The notes: generated by a model not told the origin, from the letters alone. A stretch of 54,656 nt of DNA from Luteimonas sp. (GCA_024707405.1 JANPZU010000007.1:1-54656), one strand, 5' to 3'; shown: positions 28,375-37,459, counted from the first letter of the stretch. Program-made: numbers and translations.

Positions 28375-29139
28375 ATGAGCAAACAGAACCAGTGGATCGT
28401 TGGCATCAATGCGGTGGCTTCGGCCGTCGAGCATGATGCAGAGCATGTGCGCGAGGTGCTGGTCGAGGCCGGTGCGAAGAACCCGCGCCTCGCCGAGATC
28501 GAGCAGTCGGCGCGACGCAAGGACATCGATGTCCGCCGCGTCGCACAGCAGGCACTCGATGGCGTGGCCGGCGGCGTGCGTCACCAGGGCGTGGCGGCGC
28601 GCTATGCCGCGGCGAAGACCTGGGACGAGCACGACCTTGCCGAACTGGTCGAGCAAGCCGAAGGCAAGGCGCTGCTGCTGGTGCTCGACGGCGTGCAGGA
28701 TCCGCACAACCTTGGCGCCTGCCTGCGCAGCGCAGCGGCGGCGGGCGCGACGGCGGTCGTCATCCCCAAGGACAAGGCCGTGCAGGTCAATGCCACGGTG
28801 CGCAAGACCTCGGCCGGTGCCGCCGACAGCATCCCGGTCGTGCGGGCGACCAACCTGTCGCGTTGCCTGGCCGACCTGCAGAAGCTCGGCGTGTGGATCT
28901 ACGGCCTGGTCGGCGAGGCCGATGCTTCGCTGTACGCGCTCGACCTGAAGGGCAACGTGGCGCTGGTGCTGGGCGGCGAAGGCGATGGCCTGCGCCGGCT
29001 CACGAAGGAGCACTGCGACCAGTTGGTGTCCATCCCCATGCCGGGCGTGCAGAATGCGCCGGGCGTGGAAAGCCTCAACGTGTCGGTGGCATCCGGCGTG
29101 ACGTTGTTCGAGGCGGTGCGCCAGCGGCAATCCCGATAA
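28375..29139 (+). CDS. rlmB: 23S rRNA (guanosine-2'-O)-methyltransferase RlmB
   Basis: A 254-residue SpoU/TrmH (SPOUT) enzyme, expected to methylate the ribose of G2251 (E. coli numbering) in the 23S rRNA P-loop. The N-terminal L30e-like domain begins IVGINAVASAVEHDAEHV. SPOUT motif 1 is DPHNLGACLRSAAAAGATAVV, motif 2 is VALVLGGEGDGLRRL, and motif 3 is IPMPGVQNAPGVESLNVSVASGVTLFE. The deep trefoil knot region is complete. Start MSKQNQWIVGINAV at 28375; the upstream open frame is not conserved. Confidence 0.95.
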   Translation: MSKQNQWIVGINAVASAVEHDAEHVREVLVEAGAKNPRLAEIEQSARRKDIDVRRVAQQALDGVAGGVRHQGVAARYAAAKTWDEHDLAELVEQAEGKALLLVLDGVQDPHNLGACLRSAAAAGATAVVIPKDKAVQVNATVRKTSAGAADSIPVVRATNLSRCLADLQKLGVWIYGLVGEADASLYALDLKGNVALVLGGEGDGLRRLTKEHCDQLVSIPMPGVQNAPGVESLNVSVASGVTLFEAVRQRQSR

Positions 29140-29158
29140 CGACCAAGGAGCGGCAACG

Positions 29159-29425
29159 ATGTCCATCAATCTCGAGTGGTACGACTGGGTCGGCCTGGCC
29201 GGCACGCTGATGGTGTTGGGGGCATTCTTCCTGCTGCAGGCGCGCAAGTTGTCGGGTACCGGCCTCGTGTACCAGCTGCTCAACCTGCTGGGTGCGTTCG
29301 GCATCCTTGCCTCGTTGTACGGCAGCTTCAACGTGTCGGTGTTTTTCCTGCAGATCGCGTGGATCCTGATCAGCGGCTACGGCATCGCACGCGGTCTGTC
29401 CGAACGCGGCAAGCCGAAGGCCTGA
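29159..29425 (+). CDS. Small inner-membrane protein of the CBU_0592-like family
   Basis: An 88-residue protein with three predicted helices: YDWVGLAGTLMVLGAFFLLQA, GLVYQLLNLLGAFGILASLYGSF and VSVFFLQIAWILISGYGIA. The short polar linker and the C-terminal GLSERGKPKA tail match a conserved family of small membrane proteins of unknown function. A clear AAGGAG ribosome binding site precedes the ATG. It lies 19 bases after rlmB and may be co-transcribed with it. Confidence 0.7.
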   Translation: MSINLEWYDWVGLAGTLMVLGAFFLLQARKLSGTGLVYQLLNLLGAFGILASLYGSFNVSVFFLQIAWILISGYGIARGLSERGKPKA

Positions 29426-29485
29426 TCCGAGTCTCCGGGTCAGGCGGCGGTCAGTCATCCGCCTGCCGCTGTGGGAAAATGCCTG

Positions 29486-29532
29486 GGTGCAGGGACGACC
29501 CTGCGCCTTCGTGAACATCCGGGGACGACCCC
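29486..29532 (+). ncRNA. Guanidine-II riboswitch (mini-ykkC)
   Basis: Two hairpins with ACGA tetraloops: GCAGGG-ACGA-CCCTGC (29489-29504, extendable outward with 29486-29507) and GGGG-ACGA-CCCC (29521-29532). Two GC-rich stems capped by ACGR loops are the defining feature of the guanidine-II class, in which guanidinium pairs the two loops. The second hairpin ends 10 bases before the GGAGG ribosome binding site of the sugE gene, so control of translation initiation is expected: guanidine bound, ribosome site exposed, exporter made. Confidence 0.9.
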
Positions 29533-29553
29533 ATCGACAGATGGAGGTTTCCC

Positions 29554-29871
29554 ATGCCCTGGATCATTCTCACGCTTGCCGGTCTGTTCGAGATCGGCTG
29601 GGCGATCGGCCTGAAATACACCGAAGGCTTCACCAAGCTGTGGCCGACCGTCGGCACCGTGGCCGCGATGGTGGTCAGCCTGTCCTTGCTCGGCATCGCG
29701 ATGAAATCGCTGCCCGTCGGCACCGCTTATGCGGTCTGGGTGGGCGTGGGCGCGGTCGGTACCGCCATCCTCGGCATCGTGCTGCTGGGTGAACCGGCGA
29801 ATGCGGGGCGGATGGTCAGCCTCGGACTGATCGTGGCTGGCATCATCGGACTCAAGCTCGCATCAGCTTGA
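29554..29871 (+). CDS. sugE: SugE/Gdx small multidrug resistance family guanidinium exporter
   Basis: A 105-residue, four-helix inner-membrane protein ([26 protein letters not shown]). Glu13 in helix 1 is the proton/substrate-coupling residue, and [11 protein letters not shown] is typical of the Gdx subtype rather than Emr[29 protein letters not shown] is the helix 3 signature. It functions as a dual-topology homodimer exchanging guanidinium for protons. Its control by the adjoining guanidine-II riboswitch makes the guanidinium-exporter assignment strong. It converges on the basic protein gene. Confidence 0.93.
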   Translation: MPWIILTLAGLFEIGWAIGLKYTEGFTKLWPTVGTVAAMVVSLSLLGIAMKSLPVGTAYAVWVGVGAVGTAILGIVLLGEPANAGRMVSLGLIVAGIIGLKLASA

Positions 29872-29918
29872 GCGATGCGGGGCCAGGGCAAGGCCCCACA
29901 TCGACATGTACAGCGCGG

Positions 29919-30767
29919 TCAATTTTCCGTGCCGCCATTCCCGCGATGGTCGCGCTTGCCCTGGTTGATCCGGTCGCGCGTGCTGATGCTGCCCTGGATC
30001 GCGGGGATTCGCGATTCGGCAGCATGCAGTTCCCGTGCGCGCCGCGCGGCGCTGCTGGACTGGTAGCCGGGCTGCCCGGCATCGGGCTGCGCACCGCCGA
30101 TGGTGTCCCAAGGCTTGGGCTCACGATCGCGCTGCTGCTTGGCTTCGAGCAATGCGCGGGTTTTCTTCAAGGCCTGCCTGGGCGTGAGCGTGCGTTTGGC
30201 GGCCTTGGCCGTCCTGCCGGCAGCCTTCTTCTTCGTGGGCTTTCCGGTCGTGGCTGGGGTCGGCGCAGGCTTGGTCGCGGCCTTCTTCACGGCCTTCTTC
30301 GTGGGTGTCGCGCTTGCCGTCTTCTTGGCGATTTTCTTCGCTGCAGTGGCGGTTTTCCTGCCTTCGCGGCGCGTGGCCCTGCGTGCCGCCGACTTGCCTG
30401 CTGGCGATTTCTTCTTTGCAGTCTTCGCGGTTTTTCCGGCTGCGGGCTTTGCCGTGGGCTTGTCGTCAATGTTCGCAAGTTGCGTCTCGAAGCGGCGCAG
30501 GATGTCGGCCATCAGCTCGGCCTTGTCCTTGCTGCGCTGGTTGGCCTGTCCGCTGGTGCCGCGCTTGTTGCCGGTGCGGTCGCGTGACGACAGCTTCTGC
30601 CGCTGCACCAGGTCGCGGGCGCGGCTGCGCGCATCGCGTGCGCGGGTGATGCGCGAGGAGAGCGCCTTTGCATCCAGTCCGCGGATGGCATTGGCACGGC
30701 TGTCGTCGTAGAGGCTCATTTCCCTCTGGTTGAGGAGCACGGTGGCTTTCGCACGCGTGATCGGCAT
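29919..30767 (-). CDS. Lysine/alanine-rich histone H1-like basic protein
   Basis: A 282-residue protein. The ordered N-terminus (MPITRAKATVLLNQREMSLYDDSRANAIRGLDAKALSSRITRARDARSRARDL) is followed by a long low-complexity stretch of KK, AAK and PAAGKTAKTAKK type, resembling eukaryotic H1 tails. The C-terminus is more regular (TPRQALKKTRALLEAKQQRDREPKPWDTIGGAQPDAGQPGY). Proteins of this kind are common in Xanthomonadaceae next to RNase T and are likely nucleic-acid binding. The function is unproven. Confidence 0.75.
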   Translation of the reverse strand: MPITRAKATVLLNQREMSLYDDSRANAIRGLDAKALSSRITRARDARSRARDLVQRQKLSSRDRTGNKRGTSGQANQRSKDKAELMADILRRFETQLANIDDKPTAKPAAGKTAKTAKKKSPAGKSAARRATRREGRKTATAAKKIAKKTASATPTKKAVKKAATKPAPTPATTGKPTKKKAAGRTAKAAKRTLTPRQALKKTRALLEAKQQRDREPKPWDTIGGAQPDAGQPGYQSSSAARRARELHAAESRIPAIQGSISTRDRINQGKRDHRGNGGTEN

Positions 30768-30832
30768 CGTCTTGTCTCCTTTGAAACAGGAGCTTCGACC
30801 ATAGCGATCGTCGTGCTTGCGGTGCGTGAAAG

Positions 30833-31477
30833 TCAGCGCGTCGCGGCGTTGCCGTGTTGCCAGCCGTTGACGATGTTGCAGAACAGGCGCGCGGTCTGCT
30901 CGGCATCGTAGAGCGCGGAGTGCGCTTCCTTGCTGTTCCAGTCGAAGCCTGCTGCCTGCAGGGCGCGGGCCAGCACGGTCTGGCCGTAGGCGACGCCGGC
31001 GAGCGTGACCGTGTCGAACACGCTGAAGGGATGGAACGGATTGCGCTTGTGCCCGGTGCGGGCGACTGCGGCGTTGAGGAAGTTGAGGTCGAAGTGTGCG
31101 TTGTGGCCGACCAATATCGCGCGCTGGCAGCCATGCCGCTTCACCGCCGCGCGCACCGGCGCGAAGATGTGGTCGAGCGCCTCGCGTTCGGGCTTTGCGA
31201 AGCGGAACGGATGGTCGAGGTCGATGCCGGTGACTTCGAGTGACTGCGGGTCGATCAGGGTGCCCGGAGCCGGTTCGACGTGCGCGCTGGCGGCTTCGCC
31301 GGGGATCAGTTCGCCGTCGTCGTTGAAATCGAGCGGGACTGCGGCGATTTCCAGCAAGGCGTGCTTGTTCCAGTCGAAGCCGCCGGTTTCGACATCGACC
31401 ACGACCGGGAGATAGCCACGGAAGCGCTTCGCCATCGGCGACGGGGTAGCGGAGGCTTGCGTGACGGCATCATTCAT
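30833..31477 (-). CDS. rnt: Ribonuclease T
   Basis: A 214-residue DEDDh exonuclease that trims the 3' ends of tRNAs and other stable RNAs. The start ATG at 31477 is followed by [39 protein letters not shown], where VDVETGGF is Exo[16 protein letters not shown] is ExoII and [16 protein letters not shown] is ExoIII. The protein is as long as other Xanthomonadaceae RNase T sequences. It lies downstream of phoU and upstream of the basic protein. Confidence 0.95.
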   Translation of the reverse strand: MNDAVTQASATPSPMAKRFRGYLPVVVDVETGGFDWNKHALLEIAAVPLDFNDDGELIPGEAASAHVEPAPGTLIDPQSLEVTGIDLDHPFRFAKPEREALDHIFAPVRAAVKRHGCQRAILVGHNAHFDLNFLNAAVARTGHKRNPFHPFSVFDTVTLAGVAYGQTVLARALQAAGFDWNSKEAHSALYDAEQTARLFCNIVNGWQHGNAATR

Positions 31478-31576
31478 CCGCGAAGCGTAGCAGAGCACCG
31501 ACCGCGGCATTGGCCGACCGCCGGGCTTGCAGGCATGCGATCCCGGCCTTGGCCGGGTTTTGGCAGTTGCCGCGGG

Positions 31577-32281
31577 TCAGGTGGCCGTGTTGGTGCCGTC
31601 GCGCTTCTCGCGGGGCGGCAGGGCATCGTCGCCGTGGACGAGGAACCAGATGTTCTCGGCGATGTTGGTGGCGTGGTCGCCGATGCGCTCGATGTTCTTT
31701 GCCATGAACAACAGGTGCGTGCACGGCGTGATGGCGCGTGCGTCTTCCATCATGTAGGTCAGCAGTTCGCGGAACAGCCCGGTGTAGAGCGTGTCGATCT
31801 TCGCGTCCTCGGCGCGTACGCGCTGCGCGGCATCGGCGTCGTTCTCGCGATAGGCGACCAGTACCTCGCGGATCTGCTTCACGGCGAGTTGGCCGAGTGC
31901 GTTGAGGCCACGGGTGTGCGGCAACGGCGGCGCGAGGTTGAGCGCGGTCGAGCGCTTGGCGACGTTGGCGGCGTAGTCACCGATGCGCTCGATGTCGGCG
32001 GCAATGCGCAATGCGGCGAGGATCTCGCGCAGGTCGCGTGCCATCGGGCCGCGCAGGGCCAGCTTCATCACGTCCTGGCTGACTTCGCGCTCGAGTGCGT
32101 CGATGGCTTCGTCGTTGGCGATGATGCGTTCGGCGGCCTTGTCGTCGCGGCGGTCGACGACGTCGAGTGCGGCTTCGAGCTGCGAAGCGGCCATCTCGCC
32201 CATGCGCAGGATCTCGCCGATCAGGCGCTGGCGCTCGTCGTCGTAGCTCTTGACGATGTGGTCGTGGGGTTGGGTGTTCAT
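31577..32281 (-). CDS. phoU: Phosphate signalling regulator PhoU
   Basis: A 234-residue protein of two three-helix bundles. PhoU couples the Pst transporter to the PhoR sensor and represses the Pho regulon when phosphate is sufficient. Metal-binding repeats such as EAALDVVDRRDDKAAERIIANDEAID and the second-half RAEDAKIDTLYTGLFRELLTYMMED are typical. The start overlaps the pstB stop by one base, so expression is coupled. It is the last gene of the pst operon. Confidence 0.96.
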   Translation of the reverse strand: MNTQPHDHIVKSYDDERQRLIGEILRMGEMAASQLEAALDVVDRRDDKAAERIIANDEAIDALEREVSQDVMKLALRGPMARDLREILAALRIAADIERIGDYAANVAKRSTALNLAPPLPHTRGLNALGQLAVKQIREVLVAYRENDADAAQRVRAEDAKIDTLYTGLFRELLTYMMEDARAITPCTHLLFMAKNIERIGDHATNIAENIWFLVHGDDALPPREKRDGTNTAT

Positions 32282-33138
32282 CAGCCGAATCGTCCCGTGA
32301 TGTAGTCCTCGGTCTGTTGCTTCGAGGGGTTGGAGAAGATGGTCTCGGTGGCGTCGTGTTCGATCAGGTCACCCAGGTACATGAAGGCGGTGAAGTCCGA
32401 CACGCGGGCTGCCTGCTGCATGTTGTGGGTGACGATGACGATGGTGTAGTCGTTCTTGAGCTCTTCGATCAGTTGTTCGATGCGGCTGGTCGAGATCGGG
32501 TCGAGTGCCGAAGTGGGTTCGTCGAGCAGCAGCACGTCCGGGCGCAACGCCACGGCGCGCGCGATGCACAGCCGCTGCTGCTGCCCGCCGGAGAGACCCA
32601 GCGCCGACTGGCCGAGCTTGTCCTTCACCTCGTCCCACAGCGCGCCCTGGCGCAGCGCCAGTTCCACGCGCTCGTCGAGTTGCTTCTTCGACACCTTCTC
32701 GTGGTGGCGGATGGCGTAGGCGATGTTCTCGTAGATCGTCATCGGGAACGGCACGGGCTTCTGGAACACCATGCCGACCTTGCTGCGCAACCGGTTCATC
32801 GGGTACTTCGGCGAGAGGATGTTCTCGCCGTCCAGCAGGATCTCGCCGCTGGCCTCCATCTTCGGGTACAGCGCGTAGATGCGGTTGAAGATGCGCAGCA
32901 AGGTGGACTTGCCGCAGCCGGACGGGCCGATCATCGCGGTGACGCGCTTCTCGGGGATGTCCATGTTGATGTTCTTCAACGCATGGAACTTGTCGTAGTG
33001 GAAGTCGAGGTTCCTGACCGCGATCTTCAACGGCGTGGGGGCGAGCACGCCACGTTGCTGCGTGGCCACCGTGATCCGTTGCGACTGGGCGGTGGATTGG
33101 ACGTCGTTCATGGCCGGATCCAGGGAAAGGTTAGTCAT
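32281..33138 (-). CDS. pstB: Phosphate ABC transporter ATP-binding protein PstB
   Basis: A 285-residue nucleotide-binding subunit. Walker A is GPSGCGKST, the Q-loop is [10 protein letters not shown], the signature is [14 protein letters not shown], Walker B is [12 protein letters not shown] and the H-loop is VTHNMQQA. These are PstB-type sequences. The N-terminal 35 residues ([18 protein letters not shown]...) are variable, and a later start is possible. The first codons overlap the pstA stop by 8 bases. It works with PstA and PstC to import phosphate. Confidence 0.97.
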   Translation of the reverse strand: MTNLSLDPAMNDVQSTAQSQRITVATQQRGVLAPTPLKIAVRNLDFHYDKFHALKNINMDIPEKRVTAMIGPSGCGKSTLLRIFNRIYALYPKMEASGEILLDGENILSPKYPMNRLRSKVGMVFQKPVPFPMTIYENIAYAIRHHEKVSKKQLDERVELALRQGALWDEVKDKLGQSALGLSGGQQQRLCIARAVALRPDVLLLDEPTSALDPISTSRIEQLIEELKNDYTIVIVTHNMQQAARVSDFTAFMYLGDLIEHDATETIFSNPSKQQTEDYITGRFG

Positions 33139-34030
33139 GGGAAATCTTGTTGCGCAGCAGGAGGGCGCGCGCGGCGAGGCTGACCAGCAGCACGAAGCAG
33201 GTCAGTACCAGCGCGCCGGCCCAGGCCAGCACCTGCCACGATTCGTAGGGGCTGCCGGCGTACTGGTTCATCACCACGGGCACGCTGGCCATCGGTTGCA
33301 GGATGTTGGTGTTCCAGTACTGGTTGCCGAAGGCGGTGAACAGCAGCGGGGCGGTCTCGCCCGAAATGCGCGCCAGCGCCAGCAGGATGCCGGTGACGAT
33401 GCCCGCCGACGCGCTGCGGTACAGCACCTGCATGATCACCTTCCACTGCGGCACGCCCAGCGACAGCGCGGCTTCGCGCATCTGTGTCGGCACCAGCCGC
33501 AGCATTTCGTCGGTGGTGCGCACCACGACGGGCAGCACGATGAAGCCCAGTGCGATCGCGCCGGCGAGCGCAGAGAAGCGCCCTCCGGTCTGCATCACGA
33601 ACAAGGTGTAGACGAAGAGGCCAAGCACGATCGACGGTGCGGACAACAGGATGTCGTTGACGAAACGTACGACCGTACCGGCCTTGCGCGCGTTGCCGTA
33701 TTCGGCCAGCCAAGTGCCGGCGGCAATGCCCAGCGGCGTGCCCAGCAGGATCGCCAGTGCGCACATGACGGCGCTGCCGAAGAAGGCATTGGCCAGACCG
33801 CCTTCCTGCATCGGCGGCGGCGTGTTCTGGGTGAAGAGTTGCCAGTTGATGCCGGCGATGCCCTTTGCCGCCAGCGTCCACAGGATCCAGCCGAGGAAGA
33901 ACAGGCCGAACAATGCGGTCACGATGGCCAGCACGATGGCGATGGCATTGGTGATACGGCGCTTGCCGTACAGGCGGTCTGCCGTGCGCAGTTCCTGTTC
34001 GGTCTTGACCTGGATGCCGAGCGCGCTCAT
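33131..34030 (-). CDS. pstA: Phosphate ABC transporter permease PstA
   Basis: A 299-residue inner-membrane protein with about six transmembrane helices. It starts [24 protein letters not shown]. The EAA-like coupling loop [25 protein letters not shown] and the region [18 protein letters not shown] are the family motifs. It forms the channel with PstC. The start overlaps the pstC stop by one base. Confidence 0.96.
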   Translation of the reverse strand: MSALGIQVKTEQELRTADRLYGKRRITNAIAIVLAIVTALFGLFFLGWILWTLAAKGIAGINWQLFTQNTPPPMQEGGLANAFFGSAVMCALAILLGTPLGIAAGTWLAEYGNARKAGTVVRFVNDILLSAPSIVLGLFVYTLFVMQTGGRFSALAGAIALGFIVLPVVVRTTDEMLRLVPTQMREAALSLGVPQWKVIMQVLYRSASAGIVTGILLALARISGETAPLLFTAFGNQYWNTNILQPMASVPVVMNQYAGSPYESWQVLAWAGALVLTCFVLLVSLAARALLLRNKISHD

Positions 34031-34992
34031 CAGTTGCCCTCCTTGCGCGCAAGGCGCATCAGCATCAGCCGTGCAATCGCGAGCACCACGAAGGTGACCA
34101 CGAACAGCACGAAGCCGAGCATCAGCAGGGCCGAGCGATAGGTTTCGGTCGCTTCGCCAAAGTCATTGGCGATCAATGCGGCGATGGTGGTGCCGGGTTC
34201 GAGCAGCGACGGCGACAGTCGCACCGAATTGCCGACCACGAAGGCCACGGCCATGGTCTCGCCGAGGGCGCGGCCGAGGCCGAGGAAGACGCCGCCGATC
34301 ACGGCCGAACGGGTGTACGGCAGCACGATGTCCCAGCTCACCTCCCACTTGGTTGCGCCGAGTGCGTAGGCCGATTCCTTCAAGCGCGTCGGCACGGTGA
34401 GGAACACTTCACGCATCACCGACGAGATGAACGGAATCACCATGATCGCGAGCACGAAGCCTGCGGTGAGCATGCCGATGCCCAGCGGCGGGCCGCGGAA
34501 CAGCACGCCGATGAACGGGATGGTGCCGAGATGGTCGTTGAGCCAGGGCGTGACGTATTGCGTCATCACCGGCACCAGCACGAACAGGCCCCACATGCCG
34601 TAGATGATCGAGGGGATGCCGGCCAGCAGTTCGATCGCGGTGCCCACCGGGCCACGCAGCCAGCGCGGTGCGACTTCGGTCAGGAAGAACGCGATGCCGA
34701 AACTCACCGGCACCGCGATCAGCATCGCGATCATCGCGGTGACCACGGTGCCGTAGATGGGTGCGAGTGCGCCGTACTTGTTCTCGACCGGGTTCCATTC
34801 GGACGAATAGAAGAAGCTCAGGCCCTGCGAGGCCAACACGTCGCGTCCGCCCCACAGCATCGACAACGCAGCGCCGGCCAGCGCGACCAGCACGAAGACC
34901 ACGGTGCCGGTCAGCAACCATTTGAAGAAACGGTCGTTGCGCGCGTCGCGGATGTCGCGTTCGCTGATGGCGGGGAGGGAAGTGGCGTTCAT
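34030..34992 (-). CDS. pstC: Phosphate ABC transporter permease PstC
   Basis: A 320-residue permease with six predicted helices. The coupling loop EVFLTVPTRLKESAYALGATKWEVSWDIVLP and LGRALGETMAVAFVVGNS are conserved PstC features. It starts MNATSLPAISERDIRDARNDRFF. It is separated from pstS by a REP-containing gap of 153 bases, which may set the relative amounts of binding protein and permease. Confidence 0.96.
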   Translation of the reverse strand: MNATSLPAISERDIRDARNDRFFKWLLTGTVVFVLVALAGAALSMLWGGRDVLASQGLSFFYSSEWNPVENKYGALAPIYGTVVTAMIAMLIAVPVSFGIAFFLTEVAPRWLRGPVGTAIELLAGIPSIIYGMWGLFVLVPVMTQYVTPWLNDHLGTIPFIGVLFRGPPLGIGMLTAGFVLAIMVIPFISSVMREVFLTVPTRLKESAYALGATKWEVSWDIVLPYTRSAVIGGVFLGLGRALGETMAVAFVVGNSVRLSPSLLEPGTTIAALIANDFGEATETYRSALLMLGFVLFVVTFVVLAIARLMLMRLARKEGN

Positions 34993-35017
34993 GGGATTCC
35001 CGGGAATGATGTTTTGC

Positions 35018-35110
35018 CGTCATTCCCGCGGAAGCGGGAATCCAGGGGCTTTTGCCTTGGAGGGGGCAGGTAGAAAGACCTTGGATCCCCGCTTTCGCGG
35101 GGATGAAGTT
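35018..35110. repeat. REP/BIME palindrome pair between pstS and pstC
   Basis: Two copies of the REP family in opposite orientation. TCATTCCCGCGGAAGCGGGA at about 35020-35039 continues ATCCAGG; TTGGATCCCCGCTTTCGCGG at about 35082-35101 continues GGATGA. Each contains a GC-rich palindrome. The reverse-strand frames read PRESGDP and LDSRFRGND, characteristic of these repeats. In operons such pairs stabilise the upstream mRNA. Confidence 0.8.
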
Positions 35111-35145
35111 CCGGCAGCTGCGCGCGATGCGCGCGGGCCGTCACT

Positions 35146-36237
35146 TCATTTGATCTCGGCAGCCCAGTACGCCTCGATCTGCTGCACCAGTTCCGCCGGC
35201 AGCGGCACGTAATGCAGTTCGGTCGCCTGCGCCTTGCCGTTTTCGAATGCCCACTTGAAGAACGCCAGCGTCGCCTGGCTGCGCGCGGCATCCTTGGGCT
35301 GCTTGTGCACCAGCATGAAGTTGGTCGCGGTGATCGGCCACGCATCGGCGCCCGGTGCATTGGTGATCACCAGGTTGAAGTCCTTCGCGCTCGCCCAGTC
35401 GGCGGTCGCGGCGGCCGCGGCGAAGGTTTCGTCGCTGGGCTGCACCCAGTTGCCGGCGGTGTTCTGCAGCGAGGCGTAGGGCATTTTGTTCTGCAGTGCG
35501 TAGGCGAGTTCGACGTAGCCGATCGAGCCCTTGATCTGCTGCACGTAGGACGCGACGCCCTCGTTGCCCTTGCCGCCGACGCCGGAAGGCCACTGCAGCG
35601 AAGTGCCTTCGCCGACATTCGCCTTCCAGTCTTCGCTGACCTTGGACAGGTAGTTGGAGAAGTTGAAGGTGGTGCCCGAACCGTCCGAGCGATGGACGAT
35701 GCTGATCTTGCCGCTGGGCAACGACACGCCCGGATTGAGCACGGCGATGGCCGGGTCGTTCCAGGTGGCGACCTTGCCGAGGAAGATGTCGGCCAGTACG
35801 GCGCCGGTCAGCTTCAGCTGGCCCGGCTGCAGGCCATCGACGTTCAGCACCGGCACGACGCCGCCGATGGCGGACGGAAACTGGCCGAGGCCGGCTTCGG
35901 CGAGCTCTTCGCTCGACAGCGGCTTGTCGGTGGAACCGAAGTCCACGGTGCCGGCCTTGATCTGGGCGATGCCGCCGCCGGAACCGATCGACTGGTAGTT
36001 CACGCGGTTGCCGGTCAGGCCGTTGTAGTCGGCCGACCACTTCGACACCAGCGGGAAGATGAAGGATGCGCCGGCGCCCGAGATGGTGGCGGTGACGGGA
36101 TTGCCGGCCTTGGCAGCGTCGCCGGCCGTGCCCGGGGCCTGTCCGGCGGGCGTGGTGTCGCTGCCGGAACCGCAGGCGGCGAGGAACAGTGAGGTGGACA
36201 GGGCGATGAGGGTCAGGCGCGCCGGGATAGCTTTCAT
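35146..36237 (-). CDS. pstS: Periplasmic phosphate-binding lipoprotein PstS (copy 1)
   Basis: A 363-residue protein with a lipoprotein signal peptide (LIALSTSLFLAACGSGS; lipobox LAAC). It has the phosphate-binding signature GAGASFIFPLVSKW, VNYQSIGSGGGIAQI, VDFGSTDKPL, and HRSDGSGTTFNFSNYL. It is the operon's first gene before pstCAB-phoU. The upstream PHO box (36314-36331) is 77 bases from the start codon. Compared with copy 2 it has an extra Gly/Ala/Thr-rich linker after the lipobox. Confidence 0.96.
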   Translation of the reverse strand: MKAIPARLTLIALSTSLFLAACGSGSDTTPAGQAPGTAGDAAKAGNPVTATISGAGASFIFPLVSKWSADYNGLTGNRVNYQSIGSGGGIAQIKAGTVDFGSTDKPLSSEELAEAGLGQFPSAIGGVVPVLNVDGLQPGQLKLTGAVLADIFLGKVATWNDPAIAVLNPGVSLPSGKISIVHRSDGSGTTFNFSNYLSKVSEDWKANVGEGTSLQWPSGVGGKGNEGVASYVQQIKGSIGYVELAYALQNKMPYASLQNTAGNWVQPSDETFAAAAATADWASAKDFNLVITNAPGADAWPITATNFMLVHKQPKDAARSQATLAFFKWAFENGKAQATELHYVPLPAELVQQIEAYWAAEIK

Positions 36238-36313
36238 TCAAGGGCTCCGCAGAAGTGAAATCGGGATGTCCGTCCGCCGTTCAGGCGGGATGGCGACATG
36301 AAATGATGTTTTT

Positions 36314-36331
36314 GTTACAGACGTATGACGC
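36314..36331 (-). promoter_or_regulatory. PHO box upstream of pstS copy 1
   Basis: Read on the minus strand it is GCGTCATACGTCTGTAAC. Compared with the consensus CTGTCAT-N4-CTGTCAC, the 4-base spacing is kept with two GTCAT/CTGTAAC half-sites. It ends 76 bases before the pstS ATG, a usual distance. It is less perfect than the two sites at 37540 and 37617. Confidence 0.7.
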
Positions 36332-36379
36332 CCATGGCGATTTCCGATGACCGGGCCGCCCGGGCCGCATGTCCCTCGC

Positions 36380-36405
36380 AAAAAAAAACGGGCCCGAAGG
36401 CCCGT
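36380..36405 (-). terminator. Strong Rho-independent terminator after pstS copy 2
   Basis: On the minus strand: ACGGGCC, TTCG, GGCCCGT, then nine Ts (36388 down to 36380). A stable stem with a UUCG-type tetraloop and a long U run, 43 bases after the pstS copy 2 stop and before pstS copy 1. It isolates copy 2 as its own transcript. Confidence 0.9.
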
Positions 36406-36448
36406 AAGGGAGGAAGAAGAGGAGGAGAGAAGAGTCGTTATGGGGAGA

Positions 36449-37459
36449 TCAGTAGTTCAGGTTCTGCGTCCAGTAGGCCTCGATCTGGCGCACCAGGGCA
36501 TCGGGCAGCGGCACGTAGCCCAGGTCGCGCGCCTGCTGGTCGCCGTTGGCGTAGATCCAGCGGAAGAACTCGAGGGCGTTGCGGGCGGTCTCGACGTTGC
36601 GCGGACGCTTCTGCATCAGGATGAAGTTGGTCGCAGTGATCGGCCAGGAGTTGTCGCCGGGCGCATTGGTCATCACCAGGTGGAAGTCGCGGGTGGCGCC
36701 CCAGTTGGCGCTGGCGGCGGCTGCGGAGAAGCTTTCCTCGCTGGGCAGCACGAAGTTGCCGGCGGCATTCTTCAGGCGCGAGTAGGCCAGGCGGTTCTGC
36801 AGCGCGTACGACAGTTCGACGTAGCCGATGCCGCCCTTGATCTGCTTGACGTAGGCAGCGACGCCTTCGTTGCCCTTGCCGCCGATGCCGACCGGCCAGC
36901 GCACCGCAGTGCCTTCGCCGACCTGGTTCTTCCAGTCGCCGCTGACCTTGGACAGGTAGTTGGTGAAGTTGAACGAGGTGCCCGAGCCGTCGGAACGGTG
37001 CACCACAGTGATCTTCGACGACGGCAGCGGCAGGCCGGCGTTGAGCGCGACGATGGCCGGGTCGTTCCAGGTGGTGATCTTGCCCAGGAAGATGTTGGCC
37101 AGCGTTTCGCCGTCGAGCTTGAACGCGCCCGCGGCCACACCTTCGAGGTTGATGATCGGCACCACGCCGCCGATCACCGACGGGAACTGGGCGAGGTTGT
37201 CCTTTGCCAGGTCTTCGGGCTTGAGCGGCGCGTCGGACGAGCCGAAGTCCACGGTCTTGGCCTTGATCTGGGCGATGCCGCCGCCCGAGCCGATCGACTG
37301 GTAGTTGATCTGCTTGCCGGTGGCGGCGCGGTAATCGGCCGACCACTTGGTGACGGCCGGATAGACGAACGAGGCGCCGGCGCCAGTGGCGTCGTTGGCG
37401 ATGGCGGCGGAACTGAAGGCCATCGTCAGTGCGATGGCGGCGATGCGTGTCTTGGACAT
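36449..37459 (-). CDS. pstS: Periplasmic phosphate-binding protein PstS (copy 2)
   Basis: A 336-residue paralogue of copy 1, with a Sec signal peptide (RIAAIALTMAFSSAAIANDA) and no lipobox, so it should be soluble in the periplasm rather than lipid-anchored. The phosphate-binding segments are conserved: GAGASFVYPAVTKW, INYQSIGSGGGIAQI, VDFGSSDAPL and HRSDGSGTSFNFTNYL. Two binding proteins with different anchoring next to one transporter is known in Xanthomonas. It is monocistronic by the terminator and under a strong PHO box (37540-37557). Confidence 0.96.
   Translation of the reverse strand: MSKTRIAAIALTMAFSSAAIANDATGAGASFVYPAVTKWSADYRAATGKQINYQSIGSGGGIAQIKAKTVDFGSSDAPLKPEDLAKDNLAQFPSVIGGVVPIINLEGVAAGAFKLDGETLANIFLGKITTWNDPAIVALNAGLPLPSSKITVVHRSDGSGTSFNFTNYLSKVSGDWKNQVGEGTAVRWPVGIGGKGNEGVAAYVKQIKGGIGYVELSYALQNRLAYSRLKNAAGNFVLPSEESFSAAAASANWGATRDFHLVMTNAPGDNSWPITATNFILMQKRPRNVETARNALEFFRWIYANGDQQARDLGYVPLPDALVRQIEAYWTQNLNY

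Noticed and set aside
31542..31561. Terminator for phoU
   Set aside because: The hairpin CCCGGCC/GGCCGGG has its T run on the plus strand, the opposite of phoU transcription, so it does not act as an intrinsic terminator for that gene.
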